From: Vibrio tapetis subsp. quintayensis
GTDB taxonomy: Bacteria > Pseudomonadota > Gammaproteobacteria > Enterobacterales > Vibrionaceae
Length of the DNA stretch: 38,933 nt
Assembly (NCBI RefSeq): GCF_030409945.1
Contig: NZ_JAUFQV010000034.1
Location: forward strand, 1 to 38,933
Direction: 5' to 3'
Both the position numbers and the translations under genes were made by a program. The notes below the pieces were generated by a model, which saw only the letters and a list, made by a program, of their open reading frames with translations, ran no database searches and was not told where the DNA came from. Numbering within the stretch: the stretch's first letter is position 1; the number at the start of each line of letters is the position of its first letter. Shown in pieces: positions 7,896-15,579 of this stretch.

Positions 7896-10001
7896 TTAAA
7901 CTGATTTCTTTAGGTGCACGATCATGGCTGACTCGGGGTCAAGAATGGGCAGGGTTAAGCCAATTTCTTTTAGATTGTCGCCACTCAATGTGAGTGTCTT
8001 GTCTAGCCACTGAGGTCGCTGCTTCATAAGTTGGAAGCTGGTATTCGGCACTTCAACCAAGGTCACGGCGTATTTTGCGGTTTCGTCTACGCAACTGATG
8101 CGTAACGGAGAGGGCAATGCATGATGTGGCATGGCTAATTGACAGATGGTGATCAACATTTCGTCGTCACTTTGTACGCCGTAGATATTCTGATTTACAT
8201 CCGCTGGATCAATGCGGAAGCTGCGGCCGGTGTGCAATACGTGTCGGTATTTTTTATGCAAAGCGATATAGTGCGAAAACGCCTTTTTTTCTTCTTCAGT
8301 TTCTTGTACTGGATCCAGTTCTACGCCCATGTGCCCCATTAATGCGGTAATACCTCGCATGTTAATGTGATGACGACGGTTAGTAGAGTGACATTCATCT
8401 GGACCGATATGAGCCCCCATGACTTCAGGCGGAAAGAAGTAACTCATGCCTTTTTGTATAGCCTGACGTTCAAGTGCGTCATTACAGTCCGATGCCCAAA
8501 AACGATGGGTGCGCTTGAGAATTTCGAAGTCAATTCGGCCACCACCAGATGAACACGATTCGATTTCAACGTTAGGGTGCGCAGCGTTTAACTGGTCTAC
8601 TAAACGATATAGGGCGTTGGTCTGACCATGAACGGCCGGGCGGCCTTGGTGACCTGGTTGAACAAGTTCTCTGTTCATGTCCCATTTTAAGTAAGTGATG
8701 TTGTAACGGGTGAGCAAGTCGTTCAGACGTTCAAACAAGTAATCGAAGCAATCTTTGTTTTGCAAGTCGAGTACATACTGCCAGCGCCCAGAAGGTTGAT
8801 GGTAGCCTTGAAGCCCCAACACCCATTCAGGGTGAGCACGATAAAGGTTTGAATCTTGGCTCACCATTTCTGGTTCAACCCAAAGCCCAAACTCCATGCC
8901 TTGCTGATTGACATGTTCGATGACGGGCTCTAGGCCATTAGGGTATTTCACCTCATCTAAATACCAGTCCCCTAGAGCGGCACGCTCGTTTTCACGTCCG
9001 ACAAACCAACCATCATCAATGATGAATCGCTCGACTCCCATGACAGCCGCTTCTGTTGCCATCTTCATGATGTATTCTGGCTTGTGATCGAAGTAAATGC
9101 CCTCCCAAGTATTAAGGTGAACAGGGCGAGGTTTAGTTTCTGGGAAGTTGATAATGTGAGTGCGAACAAATTGCTGAAAGCGTTCAGAAATACCGTTTAG
9201 CCCCGAATTGCTATAGCAGCCATAAAGCCAAGGGCTTTGGTATGATTGAGCGGGCTCTAAAATACTTTCACCAGCTAGCAATAGTTCGCCAGCCTGCACA
9301 AAGCGGCGGCCATCGCTACGAACATCCGCTCGCATTTGATGATTACCACTCCACCCTAGGTGAAACCCCCAAACTTGTCCTAACTGTTCGGTAAAGCCAT
9401 TATTGCCAACAAACATTCCTGGGAAGTTTTCATGTGAGGTGCGCCCACGGCGGTTTTCTTGCATAAACCCACCATGCTCGAAACGCTGACGCTGTGTCTG
9501 AAACTCGTGACACCAACGGCCATGGAATGTCATTAACTCGTTAGCGTGATTAGGTAGAGGTAACGTTGAAGACAGCTTGTTCAAATAGTACTTATTGTCA
9601 CCTTGGTTAGACACGGTAATGCGTTTTTGTACAACATCAGTGTGATAATCGAGTTTCAGCTCAATCGTTAACTCAAGCTTGGCGATATCATCAGACAAAA
9701 CAAACGTCGCGTCTTGTTCATTCACCTCAGTGTGGACTGTGGAGAAAACAGGAGCCCAATCAAATCCATCGCGGTGCCCTTCGATACCAGGAGCATTGAA
9801 GTGACCGCTGCCTAATTCAGGGCATAAAGACAATGGAACGTCGACATCCAATCGAGCTTGAGAGATAGGACGTTCGGTTGACAGCAAAAGGTCGTCGTCA
9901 ATTTTCGCGATCTTGGCGCCCCAGTGAAGCACTTCAGGAACACGACCGACTTTGATGATCAAACTGTGGTTATTACTTTGTAAATGAATGAACTTGCTCA
10001 T
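7896..10001 (-). CDS. Alpha-galactosidase, glycoside hydrolase family 36
   Basis: A 701-residue cytosolic retaining glycosidase that releases galactose from melibiose or raffinose-type sugars. An N-terminal beta-supersandwich domain (about 1-310) is followed by a TIM barrel. The nucleophile is D441 in YLKWDMNRE and the acid/base is D505 in FWASDCNDALERQ; the IDDGWF and GLWVEPEMV blocks are also typical. There is no signal peptide, so substrate must be imported, most simply by the downstream symporter. The start chosen is MSKFIHLQ; the longer frame adds 13 residues with no ribosome site and runs through an operator-like palindrome at 10015-10026. Expression is probably controlled by the divergent LacI-type repressor, with galE completing conversion to UDP-glucose. 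Confidence 0.93.
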   Translation of the reverse strand: MSKFIHLQSNNHSLIIKVGRVPEVLHWGAKIAKIDDDLLLSTERPISQARLDVDVPLSLCPELGSGHFNAPGIEGHRDGFDWAPVFSTVHTEVNEQDATFVLSDDIAKLELTIELKLDYHTDVVQKRITVSNQGDNKYYLNKLSSTLPLPNHANELMTFHGRWCHEFQTQRQRFEHGGFMQENRRGRTSHENFPGMFVGNNGFTEQLGQVWGFHLGWSGNHQMRADVRSDGRRFVQAGELLLAGESILEPAQSYQSPWLYGCYSNSGLNGISERFQQFVRTHIINFPETKPRPVHLNTWEGIYFDHKPEYIMKMATEAAVMGVERFIIDDGWFVGRENERAALGDWYLDEVKYPNGLEPVIEHVNQQGMEFGLWVEPEMVSQDSNLYRAHPEWVLGLQGYHQPSGRWQYVLDLQNKDCFDYLFERLNDLLTRYNITYLKWDMNRELVQPGHQGRPAVHGQTNALYRLVDQLNAAHPNVEIESCSSGGGRIDFEILKRTHRFWASDCNDALERQAIQKGMSYFFPPEVMGAHIGPDECHSTNRRHHINMRGITALMGHMGVELDPVQETEEEKKAFSHYIALHKKYRHVLHTGRSFRIDPADVNQNIYGVQSDDEMLITICQLAMPHHALPSPLRISCVDETAKYAVTLVEVPNTSFQLMKQRPQWLDKTLTLSGDNLKEIGLTLPILDPESAMIVHLKKSV

Positions 10002-10014
10002 AAGAAACCCAACT

Positions 10015-10026
10015 GTTTTCGTAAAC
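10015..10026. promoter_or_regulatory. LacI-type operator-like palindrome near the galactosidase start
   Basis: GTTTTCGTAAAC, a near-palindrome with a central CG, lies 14 bp upstream of the galactosidase start codon. It shares the TTTTCG half-site with the perfect palindrome at 10132-10147, about 117 bp away, so the two could be bound together with DNA looping. Inferred. Confidence 0.5.
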
Positions 10027-10131
10027 ATAATTGAGATCATAGTGATTAGTTTAAAAATAAATTGTATTAAAAATAAGGTTAAATGTGATCTTTGTTGGCC
10101 ATTGTTAAGGTGAAATTAGAGGTCGGTCTTG

Positions 10132-10147
10132 TTGTTTTCGAAAACAA
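10132..10147. promoter_or_regulatory. Perfect 16-bp LacI-family operator
   Basis: TTGTTTTCGAAAACAA is a perfect palindrome with a central CG, the typical form of LacI/GalR-family operators. It sits in the spacer between the divergent galactosidase and lacI-type genes, where a local repressor would control both. Confidence 0.65.
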
Positions 10148-10246
10148 TTAATGATGTTTTTATGACATTGTTTTGAAATGGAGCAGAGTTTGTTTTTCTG
10201 AGGTGAAGTAGAATGAGGAACTTGATTTTTTTGCGGGATGATTGAA

Positions 10247-11305
10247 ATGAGTGTGACTTTTAAAGATGTGGCTAACCTCGCTGGGGTTTCTACCCAAACT
10301 GTTTCTAGGGTAACGAATGGTGCTGAAAATGTAGCAGAGACCACTCGAAAGAAGGTAAACCATGCGATAAAACAGCTAGGTTATGTCCCTAACAAGGGAG
10401 CACAAATGCTCAGTCGCGCCAAGTCTAAAATTGTTGGTGTTGTTTCACTCGACATTTCATTACACGGTGTAGCCTTGATTGATAGCGGGATAAGAGCGCA
10501 AGCCAATGACAAAGGTTATGCAACGGCGCTTGCTGTGGTGGAGCGAGGCGATGTAGAGTCGATACGCAGTGCAATGAGAGAACTTATTGCACAACAGGTT
10601 GAAGCCATCATTATCAATGCGCCGTTAACGCAAAAAAATGCGGAAGGCTTGGTCGAACAGTTCCAGCACATCCACCTGATCTTCATAGATGTCCCTGATC
10701 AAAGTAAAGTTAACTATGTTTGCGCAGCACATAAAGAGGGCGCTAAGTTAGCTGCTCGACATCTGCTGGATGCTGAACGCAGTCAGTTTATTTTGATCAC
10801 AGGCCCGAACGAGTCCACAGCTTCACAAGTACGCTATCAATCGTGGTGCGAGCAAATTAGTCATTCAGAACTTGCGCAAGTCGTTTGGCAGCATGAAGGG
10901 GACTGGCAAGCACATAGTGGTTATTTAGCCATCCGTGACGCCATTGCGAAAAAGTGTTCATTTGATGCGGTACTGGTCGCGGGAGATCAAATGGCACTTG
11001 GCGTTCTAAGTGCGCTTCATGAGTTTGGATTGTCGGTGCCGGAACAAGTATCGGTTGTGGGGTTTGATGGAATTAAAGACAGTGCTTACTTCACTCCGTC
11101 TCTATCGACGATTGAGCAAGACTTCCATTTGATCGGACAAAAAGCGGTCAACCTCGCGTTGCAGTCTGTAAGTGCCATACCACTACAAGAAGTGATACCG
11201 GTTAGATTGTTGGCAAGGGACAGTTCTCGAGTCAAACGAAGTGAAGAATATAATAGAGAGAGAGTATTAACTCTCATCGATGAACTTAAAAATATGCTTC
11301 AATAA
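10247..11305 (+). CDS. LacI-family transcriptional repressor of the alpha-galactoside genes
   Basis: A 352-residue repressor. The N-terminal helix-turn-helix reads TFKDVANLAGVSTQTVSRVTNG (about residues 4-25), followed by the hinge helix and a periplasmic-binding-protein-like sensor domain. It is close to E. coli LacI in several places (VSTQTVSRV, GDWQAHSG, VLVAGDQMALG, ISVVGFDG-type and TIEQDFHLIGQ-like blocks), but lacks the C-terminal tetramerisation tail, so it is probably a dimer. An ATG three codons upstream (10238) is possible; 10247 is better placed after GGGATGA. It is divergent from the galactosidase gene, with palindromic operators between them, and is expected to be released by galactose or an alpha-galactoside. 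Effector identity is inferred. Confidence 0.88.
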   Translation: MSVTFKDVANLAGVSTQTVSRVTNGAENVAETTRKKVNHAIKQLGYVPNKGAQMLSRAKSKIVGVVSLDISLHGVALIDSGIRAQANDKGYATALAVVERGDVESIRSAMRELIAQQVEAIIINAPLTQKNAEGLVEQFQHIHLIFIDVPDQSKVNYVCAAHKEGAKLAARHLLDAERSQFILITGPNESTASQVRYQSWCEQISHSELAQVVWQHEGDWQAHSGYLAIRDAIAKKCSFDAVLVAGDQMALGVLSALHEFGLSVPEQVSVVGFDGIKDSAYFTPSLSTIEQDFHLIGQKAVNLALQSVSAIPLQEVIPVRLLARDSSRVKRSEEYNRERVLTLIDELKNMLQ

Positions 11306-11331
11306 ACATATTAAAGTCGAACTAATAAAGA

Positions 11332-11347
11332 GTGGAAACGTTTACAC
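11332..11347. promoter_or_regulatory. GalR/GalS-type operator upstream of galE
   Basis: GTGGAAACGTTTACAC fits the E. coli GalR/GalS consensus GTGNAANCGNTTNCAC at every fixed position. It lies 135 bp upstream of galE and 27 bp after the lacI-type gene. It differs from the operators at 10015 and 10132, so galE may answer to a separate GalR encoded elsewhere. Confidence 0.7.
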
Positions 11348-11481
11348 TTGAGCGGTTGATCACAGTTTTAAAATCCCAATCCTTGCTAACATTACATTTA
11401 AAATCACGTTAAACTAATGGCATAGCAATATTGGATTTAAATCGTGATGACGGTTTTAAACTAAATTTAGGGAGATAGAAA

Positions 11482-12492
11482 GTGAAAGTACTGGTAACCG
11501 GCGGCATGGGATACATAGGCAGTCATACTTGCGTACAAATGATTGAGGCAGGTATGGAGCCGATCATTGTTGATAACCTATGCAATGCAAGCGAAGAAGT
11601 GCTAAACCGAATTGAAGCTCTGTCTGGTAAAAGACCCACTTTTTATCTTGGTGATATTCGAAATGAAACCTTTTTAGATTCCGTGTTCTCAGAGCATGAT
11701 ATTCAGTCTGTTATTCACTTTGCAGGCCTAAAAGCGGTGGGAGAATCAGTTGCTAAGCCGCTTGAGTATTACGATAACAATGTGAATGGCTCGTTGGTGT
11801 TGGCTCGTTCTATGCGAAAAGCGGGTGTTAAGAGCATTGTATTTAGCTCGTCTGCAACCGTATACGGCGATCCAGAGGTCGTGCCAATTACGGAAGACTC
11901 ACCAACCGGCGCAACAACCAACCCATATGGCCGCAGTAAATACATGGTAGAAGAGTGCTTCCGTGATTTGTTCGCAGCTGAAAGCGATTGGAGCATCACA
12001 TTGTTGCGCTATTTCAACCCTGTTGGGGCTCATCCGTCAGGCACCATGGGTGAAGACCCGCAAGGTATTCCAAATAACTTGATGCCGTTTATCGCACAAG
12101 TGGCTGTTGGTCGCCGTGAAAAGCTTTCGGTATTTGGTGATGATTACTCAACACCGGATGGCACGGGCGTTCGAGATTATATTCACGTGATGGACCTTGC
12201 AGACGGCCACATCGCGGCGCTGAAGTCTGTTGGTGAAAAAGCAGGCTTGCATATTTACAACCTTGGTACTGGTAACGGTTCAAGTGTTATCGATATGGTT
12301 AACGCATTTAGCGAAGCTTGTGGCAAGGAAGTGGCTTACGAAATTTGTCCTCGTCGCCCTGGTGATATCGCCGAATGCTGGGCGAGCACGTCCAAAGCAG
12401 AGCAAGATTTGGGCTGGAAGGCCACACGCAGCGTAACAGAGATGACAGCAGATACATGGAATTGGCAGTCAAAGAACCCTGAAGGGTACTAG
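11482..12492 (+). CDS. galE: UDP-glucose 4-epimerase GalE
   Basis: A 336-residue short-chain dehydrogenase-type enzyme that interconverts UDP-galactose and UDP-glucose using tightly bound NAD+. The NAD motif GGMGYIGSH is at residues 7-15; the catalytic pair is Y149 and K153 in NPYGRSKYMVEE, with the conserved serines in VFSSSATVYG. Length and residue numbering match E. coli GalE. The start codon is GTG, preceded by GGGAGA. It completes the route from alpha-galactosides to the glucose pool and also supplies UDP-galactose for surface polysaccharide. It appears monocistronic, with its own GalR-like operator upstream and an intrinsic terminator downstream; galT and galK are not in this window. 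Confidence 0.96.
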   Translation: MKVLVTGGMGYIGSHTCVQMIEAGMEPIIVDNLCNASEEVLNRIEALSGKRPTFYLGDIRNETFLDSVFSEHDIQSVIHFAGLKAVGESVAKPLEYYDNNVNGSLVLARSMRKAGVKSIVFSSSATVYGDPEVVPITEDSPTGATTNPYGRSKYMVEECFRDLFAAESDWSITLLRYFNPVGAHPSGTMGEDPQGIPNNLMPFIAQVAVGRREKLSVFGDDYSTPDGTGVRDYIHVMDLADGHIAALKSVGEKAGLHIYNLGTGNGSSVIDMVNAFSEACGKEVAYEICPRRPGDIAECWASTSKAEQDLGWKATRSVTEMTADTWNWQSKNPEGY

Positions 12493-12513
12493 TTGTTGAG
12501 CTCAGAATGAGAT

Positions 12514-12545
12514 AAACCCTGTCGCATCGTGTTACAGGGTTTTTG
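12514..12545 (+). terminator. Rho-independent terminator after galE
   Basis: The stem AAACCCTGT (12514-12522) pairs with ACAGGGTTT (12534-12542), with an 11-nt loop and a TTTTTG tail. Confidence 0.8.
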
Positions 12546-12587
12546 TTTAGAGGAAACAGCCGCTTTTCTTGTCAGGAAAGCCATGCG

Positions 12588-13493
12588 TTAGCCAATGCTT
12601 TCAACCATTACATACGGCAAGCTATAAACTTTAGATTCGTACATCGCTTTATCAGCTTTCGTAATAAGTGTTGCTAAGTCCTTATCATCAAATGGCATCA
12701 CGCCAAGGCCAATGCTGACTCCGACACTGAGTTCTTTATTCACCGACTCGATGTAAATAGGTTGTGTGATGAGCTTTTGGATCTTTTGGCCAAAGACAGC
12801 AACCGCATTTTGATACTTTTCCGGCGTGTTGATGCCAAACATCAATAAGAACTCATCCCCACCGACACGGAAACTGAAATCTCCTGCGCGGAGGTCTTGA
12901 GTTAATCGGCGTGATATCTCCACCAACAATTCATCCCCTACATCATGACCATACGTGTCATTAATGCTCTTAAAGCCATTGAGATCTAAGAAGGCAACGC
13001 CCCATGTCGTCGAGCCGTTGACAGAAAAATAATCTTTATCAAGGATGCACTCTAAGTGACGTTTATTAAAGAGCCCGGTAAGCGGGTCGGTACTTGCCTC
13101 GTTAGTGAGGTCATCAATCATATTTTGAACGGTTGAATAATCTTGTATTGTCGCAACGGCACAAGCTTTCCCCTGATACACGATATTAGCAATGGAGATT
13201 CGGGCATTAAATTCAGTACCGTCAGCGTTAATGCAGGGCATAATGTTGCGAGACATCATGACTTTAGCACTAGATTGATTTTTGATGAAGTGAGTGACTT
13301 TATTGTCATGGTTTTTAGTGGCGTTTCGGATCATCAATCGTTCAACAGACAGCCCAATAAGCGCGTCTTTTTCATAGCCAAATAACTTAGTACAAGACCT
13401 GTTGGTATAAACAATTTTTGACGTTTCATCGATGATCAAAATAGCATCGGCTAAGAAATCTAAAAACTGTCCAATCTCAGTGTTTTTTTCCAT
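12588..13493 (-). CDS. PAS-GGDEF diguanylate cyclase
   Basis: A 301-residue cytosolic signalling protein that makes cyclic di-GMP from two GTP. An N-terminal PAS domain (about residues 8-125; ADAILIIDETSKIVYTN and LFGYEKDALIG) precedes a GGDEF domain (about 135-295). The active-site motif is an exact GGDEF at 211-215, and the product-inhibition site RxxD is present as R202-A-G-D205. The domain therefore looks active and feedback-controlled. No membrane segment is seen and no EAL domain is attached. The PAS input ligand cannot be told from sequence. It is a single gene on the minus strand, convergent with galE. Confidence 0.92.
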   Translation of the reverse strand: MEKNTEIGQFLDFLADAILIIDETSKIVYTNRSCTKLFGYEKDALIGLSVERLMIRNATKNHDNKVTHFIKNQSSAKVMMSRNIMPCINADGTEFNARISIANIVYQGKACAVATIQDYSTVQNMIDDLTNEASTDPLTGLFNKRHLECILDKDYFSVNGSTTWGVAFLDLNGFKSINDTYGHDVGDELLVEISRRLTQDLRAGDFSFRVGGDEFLLMFGINTPEKYQNAVAVFGQKIQKLITQPIYIESVNKELSVGVSIGLGVMPFDDKDLATLITKADKAMYESKVYSLPYVMVESIG

Positions 13494-13730
13494 AAAAACC
13501 CACTTTCCCCAAAGCGATATGATTTCAGGTGGAAATCAAAAATACGATAATTATGAATGATTTAATCATGATTGCGGGTATGGAGGTAATGAGCAGGATC
13601 AAGCGAAGGCAACTCATCTTTGTTTTGCTGCAATTAGATAGTGGTGACATTCCATCTCGTATAATTAGGAATAAAAATGCCAGCACTTACTAGGCTTAAA
13701 AGTGAGCTTTAAAAGAAACTTATGCAAAGC

Positions 13731-14330
13731 CTACTTTCGAACAAAAGACAAAAACATCGCAATACAGCTTTTAAGGTAGGTATCCCGTTCAGCTTTGCTT
13801 TGCTTGAGATCTTCTCCTAAGTATTTCCAATAAACAGGCTTTCCGTGGAACATCAGGAGTAACTGAGAAGCACTTTCTTGGGCTGATATATCCAACGTTA
13901 TCTCACCAGTGTCGTGCTTTTTCTGCAAATAATCGGCAAGAACGTCCGTCGATTGCTTTGGCCCAAAACGTAAATAAGTGGCGGCAAATTCAGGGTGGTT
14001 GTCTATATTGCTAACGGCATTACGGAAGGTGTGAATTGCCCCAGGTCTGAGCAGTGTTTCTTGTAACCCTTGAGCGAATTGCAATATTGCTTCGTCCATT
14101 GGTTTTGCCAAATCTAACATGCCCTCATCGGACTGAAATTCTAAGCACTTGGTCTTCATACAAAGCTCAAACAATATGTCTTTGGTTTTAAAGTGCGAAT
14201 AGACAGTTTGCTTAGACACGTCAGCTAATTTGGCAATGCTCTCCATATTGGCCGCATAACCGTGTTCACCAAATAATGTGGTTGCGGCTTCAAGGATTCT
14301 TTGGCGTTTTAGTTCACTGGCACTGCTCAT
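13731..14330 (-). CDS. TetR/AcrR-family repressor of the adjacent RND efflux genes
   Basis: A 199-residue repressor. The N-terminal three-helix DNA-binding domain covers about residues 8-55 (ILEAATTLFGEHGYAANM, then the helix-turn-helix IAKLADVSKQTVYSHF). The C-terminal part is the variable ligand-binding and dimerisation domain. It is divergent from an RND membrane-fusion gene, and the spacer contains two copies of a long palindrome, the usual arrangement for local control of efflux by a TetR protein. The inducing drug or metabolite is unknown. Confidence 0.9.
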   Translation of the reverse strand: MSSASELKRQRILEAATTLFGEHGYAANMESIAKLADVSKQTVYSHFKTKDILFELCMKTKCLEFQSDEGMLDLAKPMDEAILQFAQGLQETLLRPGAIHTFRNAVSNIDNHPEFAATYLRFGPKQSTDVLADYLQKKHDTGEITLDISAQESASQLLLMFHGKPVYWKYLGEDLKQSKAERDTYLKSCIAMFLSFVRK

Positions 14331-14377
14331 CGCTAACTCTGCTTTACGTATTATTCTGGTCGCAAGAATATCAACAT

Positions 14378-14398
14378 CAAACTGGACAGTCTAGTTTT
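14378..14398. promoter_or_regulatory. TetR-type operator 1 (near-perfect palindrome)
   Basis: The half-sites CAAACTGGAC (14378-14387) and GTCTAGTTTT (14389-14398) surround a central base. It is the same motif as the perfect copy at 14421-14441, with two departures from symmetry. It is nearer the tetR start codon, consistent with autoregulation. Confidence 0.7.
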
Positions 14399-14420
14399 GA
14401 TCGTGTTTAATGCCTGAAAG

Positions 14421-14441
14421 CAAACTAGACCGTCTAGTTTG
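14421..14441. promoter_or_regulatory. TetR-type operator 2 (perfect 21-bp palindrome)
   Basis: The half-sites CAAACTAGAC (14421-14430) and GTCTAGTTTG (14432-14441) are exact reverse complements around one central C. Its centre is 43 bp from that of operator 1, about four helical turns, placing both on the same DNA face. It lies 45 bp upstream of the efflux lipoprotein start. Confidence 0.8.
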
Positions 14442-14485
14442 ATTGTTGTGAATATATTACACAATTGATAGGTAAAAGGTGTTTT

Positions 14486-15571
14486 ATGCGGTATCAAAAA
14501 CTTGCTTCCTTCTGCTTCGCGCTCTTTGCGACGCTTTTATTATCGGCGTGTTCGGAAACAGAGAAAGTTGAAGAACAACCGCACACTTTGTTGACAGTCC
14601 AAACCCAGCCAGTGGTAGAACACGAAAGCTATTCGGTTGATCGTGAATATGTTGGTGTTATCAACTCAGTCCAACGAGCAAATTTAGGCTTTGAATTATC
14701 GGGAAAGGTTTCTGATATTCGAGTCGATGTTGGTCAAACGGTAACGAAAGGCCAAGCGCTAGTGACCCTTGATACTCAGTTGCTAGGTTCTGAACTTAAA
14801 GAGCTACAGGCCCAGCTTGATGAAGTGAAAGCGCAGCAAAAGCTGACTCAAACGAACTTAAAGCGCCAGCACGCGTTGAAGAAAAAAGGCTTCAGTTCCG
14901 ATTCAGAAATCGATTCATTAGTGAGTCAAAAAGAGGCGCTGGCGGCAAACCTATTACGTATTCAATCTTCCGTAGAAGCCAACAGGCTAAAAATACAAAA
15001 GTCGACCATTAGAGCCCCGTATGACGGCATCATTAGCAAGCGTTTTGTTTCGCTAGGTGACGTTGTTGGGGTAGGAACATCCACTTTTTCTCTGCTATCG
15101 ACGTCAGGAAAAGAAGCGGTTATTGGTGTGAATAGCCAAGATTTAAAAGATATCCAAGCTCAAAGTGACTACGTCATTCGCGTGAGAGACCAAGTCTATC
15201 CGGCTCATTTAATCTCAAAAGCATCCAATATCGACGCAAAATCAAGAAGCATCAGTTTGCGCTTCTTATTGGACGATAATAATGCCGTATTAGATGGTGA
15301 ACTGGCTTATCTTACGTTTGAAAAGCACTACCCTGAAAAAGGTTTTTGGTTACCGACCACGGCGCTCATTGATGGTATTCGAGGCACTTGGAACATTTAT
15401 GCCTTGAATTCGGAAACGGACGAAAACCAAGTAGAACGCCGAGTGATCAACGTGCTATTTGCAAACAACGAATCGGTGTACGTGAAGGGTGGCCTAAATA
15501 ATGGCGATCAAGTGATTACGACGGGGTTACACAAAGTTGTGCCCGGCCAATCCGTTTCAATCGCGAAGTAG
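14486..15571 (+). CDS. RND efflux membrane-fusion lipoprotein
   Basis: A 361-residue periplasmic adaptor linking an inner-membrane RND pump to an outer-membrane channel. The N-terminal lipoprotein signal ends in LLLSAC (lipobox, cysteine near residue 22), so it is anchored by lipid to the inner membrane. A lipoyl/barrel-sandwich region (about 60-105 and 165-200; LGFELSGKVSDIRVDVGQTV and IRAPYDGIISKR) flanks an alpha-hairpin (about 105-165), followed by beta-barrel domains. The start follows AAAAGGTG; a TTG seven codons upstream is rejected because it would disrupt the signal. It lies 8 bp upstream of the pump gene, and no outer-membrane component is present, so TolC is the likely partner. Confidence 0.92.
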   Translation: MRYQKLASFCFALFATLLLSACSETEKVEEQPHTLLTVQTQPVVEHESYSVDREYVGVINSVQRANLGFELSGKVSDIRVDVGQTVTKGQALVTLDTQLLGSELKELQAQLDEVKAQQKLTQTNLKRQHALKKKGFSSDSEIDSLVSQKEALAANLLRIQSSVEANRLKIQKSTIRAPYDGIISKRFVSLGDVVGVGTSTFSLLSTSGKEAVIGVNSQDLKDIQAQSDYVIRVRDQVYPAHLISKASNIDAKSRSISLRFLLDDNNAVLDGELAYLTFEKHYPEKGFWLPTTALIDGIRGTWNIYALNSETDENQVERRVINVLFANNESVYVKGGLNNGDQVITTGLHKVVPGQSVSIAK

Positions 15572-15579
15572 GAGGTAAG

